A stretch of 43,321 nt of DNA, taken from positions 1 through 43,321 of the forward strand of contig JAHJRE010000137.1 of NCBI GenBank assembly GCA_018831055.1, written 5' to 3'. The notes under the pieces are model-generated. The model was not told the origin of the DNA and ran no database searches. It was given only the letters and a program-made list of their open reading frames with translations. Position numbers and translations under genes: made by a program. This DNA is from Bacteroidota bacterium. Lineage in GTDB: Bacteria > Bacteroidota > Bacteroidia > Bacteroidales > B18-G4. Of this stretch, positions 24,979 through 32,783 are shown piece after piece; within the stretch, counting starts at the first letter, position 1, and each line of letters opens with the position of its first letter.

Positions 24979-27900
24979 ATGCAATTCATAAAATTACTTC
25001 CGGTATTATTTCTGGCTCTTTCATTTATTATTTCTCAGGAAACACAGGGTCAGAAAGAAGTTTACACTAATCCCATTGTCCAGAAAGCTAAGCATTTCAG
25101 AGTAACGGAACCCCTTCGGGATATGGAAATGATTGTTCCCGGGCAGCGCGACCGTTCCTGGAAAGACCAGGTTATCCGTAATGAGGAAAACATCAAAACC
25201 AACCGCCACGACGGTTCCGACCCGGGGTTTGACCCTTCCGTTCAGCATAAAATGGGAGAAAATGAAAACAGGACAGTTTTTCAGAATTTCGATGGAGTAA
25301 ACAATATTAACGGGGTCTATCCGCCCGACACCGATGGCGATGTCGGTCCGAATCATTATTTCCAGATGGTGAATCTGTCGTTTGCCATTTACTCCAAAAC
25401 AGGTACACTATTATACGGTCCGGCTGACAACAGCACTTTGTGGAACGGTTTTATCGGTCCATGGACAGGCACCAACGACGGGGACCCCATTGTTTTATAT
25501 GATGAGCAGGCCGACCGTTGGCTCGCCAGCCAGTTTGCGGTGAATACATCCAATGGTACTTACTGGGAGTTGATCGCTATCTCCACTACGAACGATCCAA
25601 CCGGCTCCTATTACCAATATGCTTTTCAGTTTCCTGATTTCAACGATTACCCGAAGTTCGGAGTATGGCCTGACGGATATTACGCATCATTTAATATTTT
25701 CGGATCATACAACCGGGTAGCTGCTGCGGCTTTTGAGCGTGATTCCATGCTTGTCGGAAATCCGAACGCACAAATGATACTTTTCGACCTGCCCACAGGC
25801 AGTGATCCTTTCAGTATGTTGCCGGCCGATTTTGACGGGACACCGCCACCCGCAGGTACACCCTGCTATTTTGCCTATTTCAACGATGATGCCTGGGGTT
25901 ATGCCAACGACCAACTTCGTATATGGGAATTTGATACCGACTGGAACACTCCGTCCAACTCAACCTTTGGCGAATCGCAGACTCTTCAGACTTCAGCATT
26001 TGACTCGGAAATATGCACCGCCTTTCGCGGTCGTTGCATCCCTCAGCCAGCCACGACAAAAAAACTTGAAAGTATTTCCGACAGGCTTATGTTCCGTTTG
26101 CAATACAGAAATTTTGGAAGCTATCAGGTCATGGTTACCAATCATACTGTTGATGCAGGAAGCGGGATTGCAGGAGTACGCTGGTATGAACTGAGAAATA
26201 CCGGCAGCGGTTGGAACATACATCAGCAAAGCACATACTCACCCGATACTAAACACAGGTGGATGGGAAGTATAGCCATGGACGGTCAGGGAAATATTGC
26301 GCTCGGTTATTCAGTTTCCAATTCAACCACATTTCCATCCATTCGTTTTACAGGACGATTATCCGGTGATGCACTGAACCAAATGACTATATCGGAAGAA
26401 ACCATTATTGCCGGAACGGGATCACAAACAGGAGATGCCTGCCGCTGGGGTGATTACAGTATGATGTCGGTAGACCCTTCCAATCCCACAACATTCTGGT
26501 ATACCCAGGAATATATTCAGACCACGGGTACTGCATCCTGGAGGACACGCATCGCATCCTTTGAGATCCAACCACCCATGCCAACCGTTAATGCCGGAAA
26601 CGATACGGTGTCCTGTGAACAATTCCCCGTCTTCGTACACGGAAGCGCCACCAATTACAGCAGTGTGCTCTGGACCACGACCGGTGATGGAAGCTTCAGC
26701 ATGGCAACCATGTTAAACGCAATTTATACTCCAGGATCCGGAGATATCGCTGCCGGCGGTGTTGACCTGGTTTTGTCGGCTTTTGCCGTACCTCCACTGA
26801 CAGATACCGTGAGTGACACTATGCATGTTACCATTAATGTGAATCCCTCGATTAATGCAGGTAATGATACAACAATCTGTGAAAACCAGAATTTTGTTAC
26901 ACAACCTGTAGTTACAAATGCTGCCTCCATATTATGGCACAGCAACGGAGATGGTCATTTTAATGATTCCACACTGATCAATGCTACCTATTTCCCTGGC
27001 ACCAACGATAAAACCATGGGATTCGTCATGCTTGATGTGACAGCTTACCCCCTTGCTCCTTGTATGATGACATCGTTCGATATGATCAGCCTTACACTGC
27101 ATCATTTACCCACTGCTGAAGCAGGAAATAATGATACGATATGCGAAGGTGGAGCTACCATACTTCAGGGACAGGCTACCAACTTTTCGACATTGCTTTG
27201 GACTACCAGTGGCGATGGCACATTCAGCAACAATGCCATCCTGAATCCAGTTTATACACCAGGCCCGGGAGATATTTCCAGCGGAGGGGCCACCCTGACT
27301 CTGACAGCTTTCCCGACAGGGCCCTGTACAGCCAATGCACAGGATAATACCCAGCTTGTCATCAACGCCCTCCCTGTAGTAAATGCCGGACCTGACCAGT
27401 CAATCCCGTTTGGTACTATTACAACCCTTACCGGGTCAGCCACCGGAGGATCAGGAGATTTTACAATATTATGGACACCGGAGGAGCAGGTGGTTAACCC
27501 GCAAAGCCTTGTTACCGAAACAGTCAACCTCGAAACTTCAGTTGTTTTTACCTTAACTGTAACTGACAACATTACCGGTTGCGAGAACTCTGATGATGTA
27601 ACGGTAACTGTTACCGGAGGAGAACTCTCCGCTGAGGCCTCAGCCACACCTCCGGATGTTTGCCTTGGAAATACTACACAATTGGATGTACTCGCTTCCG
27701 GCGGATCCGGAGCCTACACTTACCTCTGGAGTTCAGATCCCCCGGGATTCACCTCTACACAGCAGAATCCCGTTGTAGCCCCACAGGAAGACATTTCCTA
27801 CATTGTTACTGTTGACGACGGTTTTAACAGCACCGAATCTTCTGTGGATGTGACCGTCCAGGAACCTGTTGTAGTCTCAGCCGGACCGGATACCACCATT

Positions 27901-28410
27901 TGTCACAATGAATATGTCCTGCTCCATGGCTCTGCACAGTTCCAAAGCAGTATTTTATGGACCACCAGCGGTGATGGTGAGTTTACCAGTCCTACTTTTA
28001 TTAACTCCATTTATATGCCGGGCGATGCAGATATTGAAAATGGCAGTGTGGTGCTTACCCTTACTGCACAACCCATATCACCATGTACTCAACCACAGGC
28101 AGATGATCTGACCGTAACCATAGAATACTGTCCCGGAACCATTGAACTGAAAGGTGAGAATACGGAAATCAGCATTATCCCCAATCCCAATACAGGAAGC
28201 TTCGACCTGTCGGTAAAGGGCTTGCAGTGTATCGAAATCTCGGTTAATGTCGTAGACTTGCTTGGCCAATCCTACTATGCTTCAACAAAGCCGGTAAACA
28301 AGGGATCTGTGAAAGAAAAACTGAATCTTGAATCGTTAAAGAAGGGAATCTATTTTATCAGGATTCAATGCGGTAATGAGTTGTTTTCCGAAAGACTGAT
28401 CATACAATAA
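24979..28410 (+). CDS. Large T9SS surface protein with PKD/SprB-like repeats
   Basis: 1143 aa. The signal peptide ends near residue 25 (VLFLALSFIISQETQGQ). Residues about 90-535 form a propeller-like N-terminal domain (NGVYPPDTDGDVGPNHYFQM, DPIVLYDEQADRWLASQFAV, CRWGDYSMMSVDPSNPTTFW). Then come four copies of an 85-residue Ig-like module starting P.VNAGNDT.IC and containing LWTT(T/S)GDG.F and YTPG..DI. Between copies 3 and 4 lie two PKD-like modules (GSGDFTILWTPEEQVVNP; GSGAYTYLWSSDPPGF). The T9SS sorting domain closes the protein (ISIIPNPNTGSFDLSVKG, KKGIYFIRIQCGN). A cell-surface adhesin or scaffold is likely; no catalytic motif is seen. Confidence 0.88.
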   Translation: MQFIKLLPVLFLALSFIISQETQGQKEVYTNPIVQKAKHFRVTEPLRDMEMIVPGQRDRSWKDQVIRNEENIKTNRHDGSDPGFDPSVQHKMGENENRTVFQNFDGVNNINGVYPPDTDGDVGPNHYFQMVNLSFAIYSKTGTLLYGPADNSTLWNGFIGPWTGTNDGDPIVLYDEQADRWLASQFAVNTSNGTYWELIAISTTNDPTGSYYQYAFQFPDFNDYPKFGVWPDGYYASFNIFGSYNRVAAAAFERDSMLVGNPNAQMILFDLPTGSDPFSMLPADFDGTPPPAGTPCYFAYFNDDAWGYANDQLRIWEFDTDWNTPSNSTFGESQTLQTSAFDSEICTAFRGRCIPQPATTKKLESISDRLMFRLQYRNFGSYQVMVTNHTVDAGSGIAGVRWYELRNTGSGWNIHQQSTYSPDTKHRWMGSIAMDGQGNIALGYSVSNSTTFPSIRFTGRLSGDALNQMTISEETIIAGTGSQTGDACRWGDYSMMSVDPSNPTTFWYTQEYIQTTGTASWRTRIASFEIQPPMPTVNAGNDTVSCEQFPVFVHGSATNYSSVLWTTTGDGSFSMATMLNAIYTPGSGDIAAGGVDLVLSAFAVPPLTDTVSDTMHVTINVNPSINAGNDTTICENQNFVTQPVVTNAASILWHSNGDGHFNDSTLINATYFPGTNDKTMGFVMLDVTAYPLAPCMMTSFDMISLTLHHLPTAEAGNNDTICEGGATILQGQATNFSTLLWTTSGDGTFSNNAILNPVYTPGPGDISSGGATLTLTAFPTGPCTANAQDNTQLVINALPVVNAGPDQSIPFGTITTLTGSATGGSGDFTILWTPEEQVVNPQSLVTETVNLETSVVFTLTVTDNITGCENSDDVTVTVTGGELSAEASATPPDVCLGNTTQLDVLASGGSGAYTYLWSSDPPGFTSTQQNPVVAPQEDISYIVTVDDGFNSTESSVDVTVQEPVVVSAGPDTTICHNEYVLLHGSAQFQSSILWTTSGDGEFTSPTFINSIYMPGDADIENGSVVLTLTAQPISPCTQPQADDLTVTIEYCPGTIELKGENTEISIIPNPNTGSFDLSVKGLQCIEISVNVVDLLGQSYYASTKPVNKGSVKEKLNLESLKKGIYFIRIQCGNELFSERLIIQ

Positions 28411-28449
28411 ACTTAAATGTTTGTATCGGTTATGGTTAAGAAAAAGTTA

Positions 28450-28505
28450 CAGGGTGCAGGCTACAAGTTACAAGTTGCAGGGTGCAGGGTGCAAGATACA
28501 AGATA
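28450..28505. repeat. Short imperfect direct repeats of gggtgca / tacaag
   Basis: The words agggtgcagg, tacaagtta, caagttgca and gggtgcaag alternate over about 55 bp after the stop of the 1143-aa gene. A related word (ggttacaagggtgcaac) recurs at about 30662-30678. This looks like degenerate repeat filler and no gene is present. Confidence 0.5.
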
Positions 28506-28554
28506 ACATGGAGTCTTTAACTTGATAATTATCATTCCTGATAATCATTAGAAT

Positions 28555-28588
28555 AAAAAAGGCTGGCTCAAATGGGCCAGCCTTTTTT
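28555..28588. terminator. Bidirectional rho-independent terminator
   Basis: Arms 28555-28567 (aaaaaaggctggc) and 28576-28588 with an 8-nt loop. It lies between convergent genes ending at 28410 (plus) and 28605 (minus), with A and T tracts on both flanks, so it can end both. Confidence 0.88.
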
Positions 28589-28604
28589 CGTTTTGAAAAC
28601 AATA

Positions 28605-30044
28605 TTAAGGAATATCGTAAATCTTCGAGTCATCCCTGTAACCCGGATTATCTTCATACCAGTCGGTATACGTGGTTCCTCCACTCTGTGCCCAGTCTCC
28701 AAAATGCAGGTGGGCATTGATAATGTCTTCTTTTTCAATTGGGTAATCAAACCTCTGGGGAATTTCTATGCCCCAGGGTAAGTTATTACTTGTTTTATAA
28801 TAGATACCCAAACCAGGGTTAGAGTTGTCATCTCCTGTACTGAAATATAATGGATTTGCTAAATCGGTAGGTGGATAATCAAAAAGATGGACCTCTTTGC
28901 CTCTTTCTTTGTTAACTATGATAAAAGGATTAAAATCTGCAAAGCCAAAGTCGTCCATTTCGTAATCATTCCCGGGTGTTGTCATTGTGATGTTAATAGT
29001 AACTGGGGTGATATATGCCTGGCTTTCTACAGTATTTATAAATCCGCCTCCATTGGGACCCATGAAACTATAAATATTATCAAATACAATTATAGTCGGA
29101 TAGGTCTGACCTGTTTCAAGACCATTGGCATTGTTGGTAATGATACTTTCCGAATAATTCATCCCTGTTGCCACCAGATCATTATTCAATCCACTCAAAG
29201 CAGAGGGGAGGTTAAAACCGAATCCGTTCCTGTAGCCTGCCCCGCTGGCCCGGCAATCAAAAGAACCGAATATCTCCACAACATAATTTGAGGCGTTGGT
29301 TACTATCTGGAACCGGTACTCCACAACAAGGTCGTTGAAATCATAATCCCCCTTATCAGGCCATAGATCCTCAAACGCGAGGGAACCCGGACCATAAGAC
29401 GGGTAATAATTATTGTATGCTCTATCAGGATCGCTTGGATAATCATCCTGATCATTGGGAACTCCATCACCATCGGTATCCGGTGATCCTGCCTGCAAAG
29501 GGACACATCCATTGGTCGGATCACTATAATACTGGCCGCCTACGCTGATGTCATCGATGAGTCCCCTTGAATTGCCACCCTGTCCTGTAAATCTGAAATA
29601 CAGCTTATTGATTCCTGAGATGGTCTCTGTGATACTTACTGTGCGCAAAGTCGTGAAATTTCCTGAATAGCTTTCGGTATAAATCACAGTTTCATTCAAA
29701 CTAGTATCTATGACTACAATTTCCAGGGTACGCCATGTTCCGTTGTTGGCTGTCATTTTGTGCTTGCAATCAATTTGTGAGGATCCGCTGAAGAGAATCC
29801 AGGGAGTAGTAACTCCGTTGGGGCTTCCAACACCCCCTGTAAGCTGACCGGTACGGCCACCGTAAACACCACTGATAGCATTGGCGCCCGTCTGGAAAGT
29901 TGTTCCCGGAAACTCCCAACAGTTTCCCTGCTCCAAACCTCTGTCACCAGATTCAAAGTCCATGGTTACAACCTGAGCATTCCCCATTCCAAAAGCTGCC
30001 AGAATGATGAAACACAACATGAAAATCTTTTTATAACGATTCAT
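28605..30044 (-). CDS. Secreted LruC-domain protein
   Basis: 479 aa from the ATG at 30044. The frame opens 5 codons earlier (30059), but those codons contain GGAGGG, a good ribosome binding site 7 nt before the second ATG, which decides the start. Signal peptide MLCFIILAAFGMGNAQ. The N-terminal jelly-roll-like domain (VVTMDFESGDRGLEQGNCWE to LIDDISVGG) is followed by a calcium-binding TSP3-like loop (DTDGDGVPNDQDDYPSDPD). The LruC domain follows: SLAFEDLWPDKGDYDFNDLV, then FGFNLPSAL, then DFGFADFNPFIIV and the late HLFDYPPTDLA. There is no T9SS tail, so export is by Sec to the periplasm or surface by another path. It lies 17 bp behind the lipoprotein gene, in one operon. Confidence 0.88.
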   Translation of the reverse strand: MNRYKKIFMLCFIILAAFGMGNAQVVTMDFESGDRGLEQGNCWEFPGTTFQTGANAISGVYGGRTGQLTGGVGSPNGVTTPWILFSGSSQIDCKHKMTANNGTWRTLEIVVIDTSLNETVIYTESYSGNFTTLRTVSITETISGINKLYFRFTGQGGNSRGLIDDISVGGQYYSDPTNGCVPLQAGSPDTDGDGVPNDQDDYPSDPDRAYNNYYPSYGPGSLAFEDLWPDKGDYDFNDLVVEYRFQIVTNASNYVVEIFGSFDCRASGAGYRNGFGFNLPSALSGLNNDLVATGMNYSESIITNNANGLETGQTYPTIIVFDNIYSFMGPNGGGFINTVESQAYITPVTINITMTTPGNDYEMDDFGFADFNPFIIVNKERGKEVHLFDYPPTDLANPLYFSTGDDNSNPGLGIYYKTSNNLPWGIEIPQRFDYPIEKEDIINAHLHFGDWAQSGGTTYTDWYEDNPGYRDDSKIYDIP

Positions 30045-30061
30045 TGTTTTTCCCTCCATGA

Positions 30062-30460
30062 TTAAATTGTATCCTGAACATAAGAAAACCTGATCTCATT
30101 GCTGATAATGTCAATGATCTCATTGGTTCCACCATAGATAAACCTTACCTGGGTTTCTGTAACCGGGATCTTCAATTCTCCCTTATAACCCTGGCTCAAT
30201 TGCATAAAATGTTTCAGGTAAGTCATACCATTCATCGACTGAATGTACATTGTACTTCCGTAATTCAACGGACTGGGAAGAGGATCAACTATAACATCAA
30301 CCAGCATGGTTGTTTGCCAGTTGAAATTTTGCGGTACAACCAGATCATCTGTACTGGTTACCTTTGGCGTGGTATCTTCCTGTTCTTCACTATCCTTTTT
30401 GCAGGATATTGCCAGAATGATCAATACCATCAAAGTGGTTAACGAAAGGACTTTTTTCAT
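30062..30460 (-). CDS. Small lipoprotein in operon with the LruC protein
   Basis: 132 aa. The SPII signal is clear: MVLIILAISCKKDSEEQ, lipobox AISC with the acidic stretch that often follows surface-exposed Bacteroidota lipoproteins. The mature part is one beta-rich domain (PQNFNWQTTMLVDVIVD, YKGELKIPVTETQVRFIYGG). The phrase NFNWQTT with a V.V.I.D strand resembles a segment found at the start of longer LruC-family proteins. The pair may therefore be a split form of one surface assembly (inference). It is the first gene of the two-gene operon. Confidence 0.75.
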   Translation of the reverse strand: MKKVLSLTTLMVLIILAISCKKDSEEQEDTTPKVTSTDDLVVPQNFNWQTTMLVDVIVDPLPSPLNYGSTMYIQSMNGMTYLKHFMQLSQGYKGELKIPVTETQVRFIYGGTNEIIDIISNEIRFSYVQDTI

Positions 30461-30597
30461 AAGTTGCTTAATATTAATAATTATAAAATCACCGGTTTGT
30501 GATAAAAGGGCTAGATGTGTATTGGTTGAGGCTAAAGTGGTAATCTTGTAGAAACTAATAAGAAAACCATCCTCTCAAGCATTCATGCAAACAATTA
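30461..30597. other. Leader of the lipoprotein/LruC operon
   Basis: No gene seen. If the -7 element at 30598-30605 is used, this is a 5' leader of about 130 nt. I see no riboswitch-like structure. Confidence 0.35.
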
Positions 30598-30605
30598 CAA
30601 ATATA
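30598..30605 (-). promoter_or_regulatory. Bacteroidetes -7 element TATATTTG on the minus strand
   Basis: CAAATATA on the plus strand is an exact TAnnTTTG on the minus strand, facing the lipoprotein/LruC operon. No good -33 box at the expected distance. The rest of 30606-30769 is AT-rich and must contain the promoter of the plus-strand gene at 30770. Confidence 0.4.
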
Positions 30606-30769
30606 CAATAAAGTACATAGTTGTAATAAGGGCGATTATGTTTACGCATTGCCATGATAAAAGGTTACAAGGGTGCAACGTAAAAAAGAAATCGATGATT
30701 TATTCAATAGGGACGATTTTTTTTGTATATTTCTCCTCCCAATTCAAGTATTAACCAAACTTCAAGACC

Positions 30770-31798
30770 ATGAGAAATTTTACCTTTTTCGTTACTTTGT
30801 TTTTAGCAGGAATGCTCACATTTAACAGCAATTCGCAAAGCATTCTATGTGTCGACCGTGACGGCAGCTTCGAAGCCGTTGATGTTTATACCGACGACTG
30901 GCAGTTTCTGCAGCCGGCTATGGATGCCCTGGGATATTCATATACCTATTTTGAGGTACAGGACCTAACCCAGAACGGTCCGGATCTTACTACCATGAAC
31001 CAGTATGATATCATTTTCTGGTTTACAGGAGAAGCATGGACAGACAGTGAAACCATGACGAACGACGATGAGTTCAACCTCCTGCTTTATCTTACCCTGA
31101 ACAACGGAAAACTCTTGCTTTCAGCTCAGGATTATCTTTACGACCGCTATTCTTCAGCCGGAACGTTCGACCCTGGCAGCTTCCCATATGACGCCCTGGG
31201 ATGCACCGAAGTCGTACAGGATGTTTGGAACATTGAACCAGATACAGGAAATATTGTTGGTGTTGCCGGATCCCTGGCCGAAGGAATGCATATCACCGTG
31301 TTTGATATCTATACCGAACTAAATGCTGATGATGGGTTATATATAGATGATTTCGTCCAACATCAGGGACAGGACATGCTTGAAGTCGTATTCCCGGAAC
31401 CCACCGGGATTGGCGCTTATCAGTTTGAAGGTGCAAGCTTCCGCACCATTTTCTCCACAGCATCCTATGCTGCTATCGTTGATCCTATGGATCTTGAGGA
31501 GCTACTGGACCGTTCCTTTGCCTGGTTGCTCGGAACAACAGGTATCAACACCAATAACATCAACAGCAGCGGAGATATGCTGATCTATCCTAATCCTGTT
31601 AAAGACATCACACGCATTGGATGTAACCAGGTAATGAATGAGATCTGGGTTATCAATACAACCGGACAAGTGGTTCAGCATTTCAATGTCGGTGACTACA
31701 AAACAACCCTTAATGTTAGCGGCCTTAATACGGGTATTTACCTCATCCGGGCACAAACAACACAAGGAATGGTTACTGCCAGAATGATTGTTGAGTAA
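30770..31798 (+). CDS. Secreted T9SS protein, paralogue of the 951-aa protein N-terminus
   Basis: 342 aa. Signal peptide TLFLAGMLTFNSNSQ. Residues about 23-258 match the N-terminal domain of the 951-aa protein almost end to end: ILCVDRDGS, YSYTYFEVQDL, YDIIFWFTGEAWTDSETMT, LLLSAQDYLYDRYSSAGTF, VGVAGSLAEGMHITVFDIYT. This is followed directly by a T9SS sorting domain (MLIYPNPVKDITRIGCN, LNTGIYLIRAQTTQG), without the lectin-like repeats. The FWFTGE and SAQDYLYDR blocks are the most conserved and probably mark the core of the fold. Function unknown. The gene stands alone with a palindrome after its stop. Confidence 0.87.
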   Translation: MRNFTFFVTLFLAGMLTFNSNSQSILCVDRDGSFEAVDVYTDDWQFLQPAMDALGYSYTYFEVQDLTQNGPDLTTMNQYDIIFWFTGEAWTDSETMTNDDEFNLLLYLTLNNGKLLLSAQDYLYDRYSSAGTFDPGSFPYDALGCTEVVQDVWNIEPDTGNIVGVAGSLAEGMHITVFDIYTELNADDGLYIDDFVQHQGQDMLEVVFPEPTGIGAYQFEGASFRTIFSTASYAAIVDPMDLEELLDRSFAWLLGTTGINTNNINSSGDMLIYPNPVKDITRIGCNQVMNEIWVINTTGQVVQHFNVGDYKTTLNVSGLNTGIYLIRAQTTQGMVTARMIVE

Positions 31799-31808
31799 GG
31801 TTTTTTTA

Positions 31809-31842
31809 CAGATGACATCTCCCCCGGGGGAGATGTCATCTG
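31809..31842. promoter_or_regulatory. Perfect 34-bp palindrome upstream of the DUF362 gene
   Basis: Arms cagatgacatctccccc (31809-31825) and its exact reverse complement (31826-31842) meet without a spacer, 15 bp before the ATG at 31858. The T run (about 31800-31807) comes before it instead of after, so it does not look like an ordinary terminator for either strand. It could be an operator for a dimeric regulator or a hairpin near the ribosome binding site. Confidence 0.6.
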
Positions 31843-31857
31843 CTTATAATCATCGCC

Positions 31858-32757
31858 ATGAAAAGACGTACCTTCGTTAAATCAGGAATTGTTCTTGGTG
31901 GAATGGCATTCCTGGGATCATCCTTATTTTCAAAATTGGCTGCCGGAGCAATTAAGGAAGATATATTTTCAATATCCGGTGATGATCCTTTGAAAGGTAT
32001 TCCGGATCTGCTTAATGCTCTGGGAGGAATAGAACAATTTGTCAGAAGTGGTAATTCGGTTGGAGTACTGGTTAATTCCCCCTGGAAGGAAAGAGGCTTT
32101 TATACCGATCCCGACGTAGCCCTGTCGGTGATCCGCTTATGCAAAGATGCCGGAGCCGGTAAAATAATATGCTATAAACCTGTTAGGGATGGGTATTGGG
32201 AAAGCAGCCGGTACTTTAACGAAATGGAATCGATAATCAGGGAAATCGAATATGGAGAAGAAAGGATGACGCTGACCATCCCGGATGGTCAGGAATTAAA
32301 ATCTGCCGAAGTCTTCAGGGTTTTTACAGAAACGGATGTATTTATAAATATTCCTGTTGCCAAACATCACAATGGCACACTTTACTCCGGAACACTGAAA
32401 GGCTTAATGGGTGTTTCCTCAGGAACAACCAACCGTTTTATGCACAGTCCGGATGGTGAATATACATCTAGCAAGCAGGATTATCTTGCACAATGCATCG
32501 CAGATCTAAATCTGATAAGGCAACCTGACATTTGCATTGTGGATGCTATCGAGTGCGCCCTGGAAAACGGACCCCGGGGGCCAGGCAAAACAATACGCCC
32601 CAACCGGATCCTTGCCAGTACCGATGTTGTGGCCATTGATGTTTATGCCTCCACTCTGATGGGCATAAACCCTGCGGATATCTCTACTTTTAAGTATGCA
32701 GGAAATCACAATCTGGGAAAGAGCAATATTGAAGAAATCACAGTCAAAGCATTTTAA
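31858..32757 (+). CDS. Tat-exported DUF362-family protein
   Basis: 299 aa. The N-terminus has a twin-arginine signal (KRRTFVK) and a hydrophobic stretch (GIVLGGMAFLGSSLFSKLAAG). The rest follows the DUF362 pattern: SVGVLVNSPW, DPDVALSVIRLCKDAGAGKI, FINIPVAKHHNGTLYSGTLKG, MGVSSG, DICIVDAIECALENGPRGPG and ASTDVVAIDVYASTLMG. Many family members carry extra Fe-S clusters, but I see no ferredoxin-type CxxCxxC here, so this is the short type. Its biochemical role is unknown in general; Tat export suggests that it folds with a cofactor before leaving the cytosol. A perfect palindrome precedes its start. It converges with the membrane-NTPase gene 26 bp away. Confidence 0.85.
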   Translation: MKRRTFVKSGIVLGGMAFLGSSLFSKLAAGAIKEDIFSISGDDPLKGIPDLLNALGGIEQFVRSGNSVGVLVNSPWKERGFYTDPDVALSVIRLCKDAGAGKIICYKPVRDGYWESSRYFNEMESIIREIEYGEERMTLTIPDGQELKSAEVFRVFTETDVFINIPVAKHHNGTLYSGTLKGLMGVSSGTTNRFMHSPDGEYTSSKQDYLAQCIADLNLIRQPDICIVDAIECALENGPRGPGKTIRPNRILASTDVVAIDVYASTLMGINPADISTFKYAGNHNLGKSNIEEITVKAF

Positions 32758-32783
32758 TCGCAAAAAATAATATCCTGCTATTT

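Noticed and set aside
31800-31842. Ordinary rho-independent terminator after the 342-aa gene
   Set aside because: The hairpin has no loop and the T run lies before it, not after; kept as a palindrome of uncertain role.
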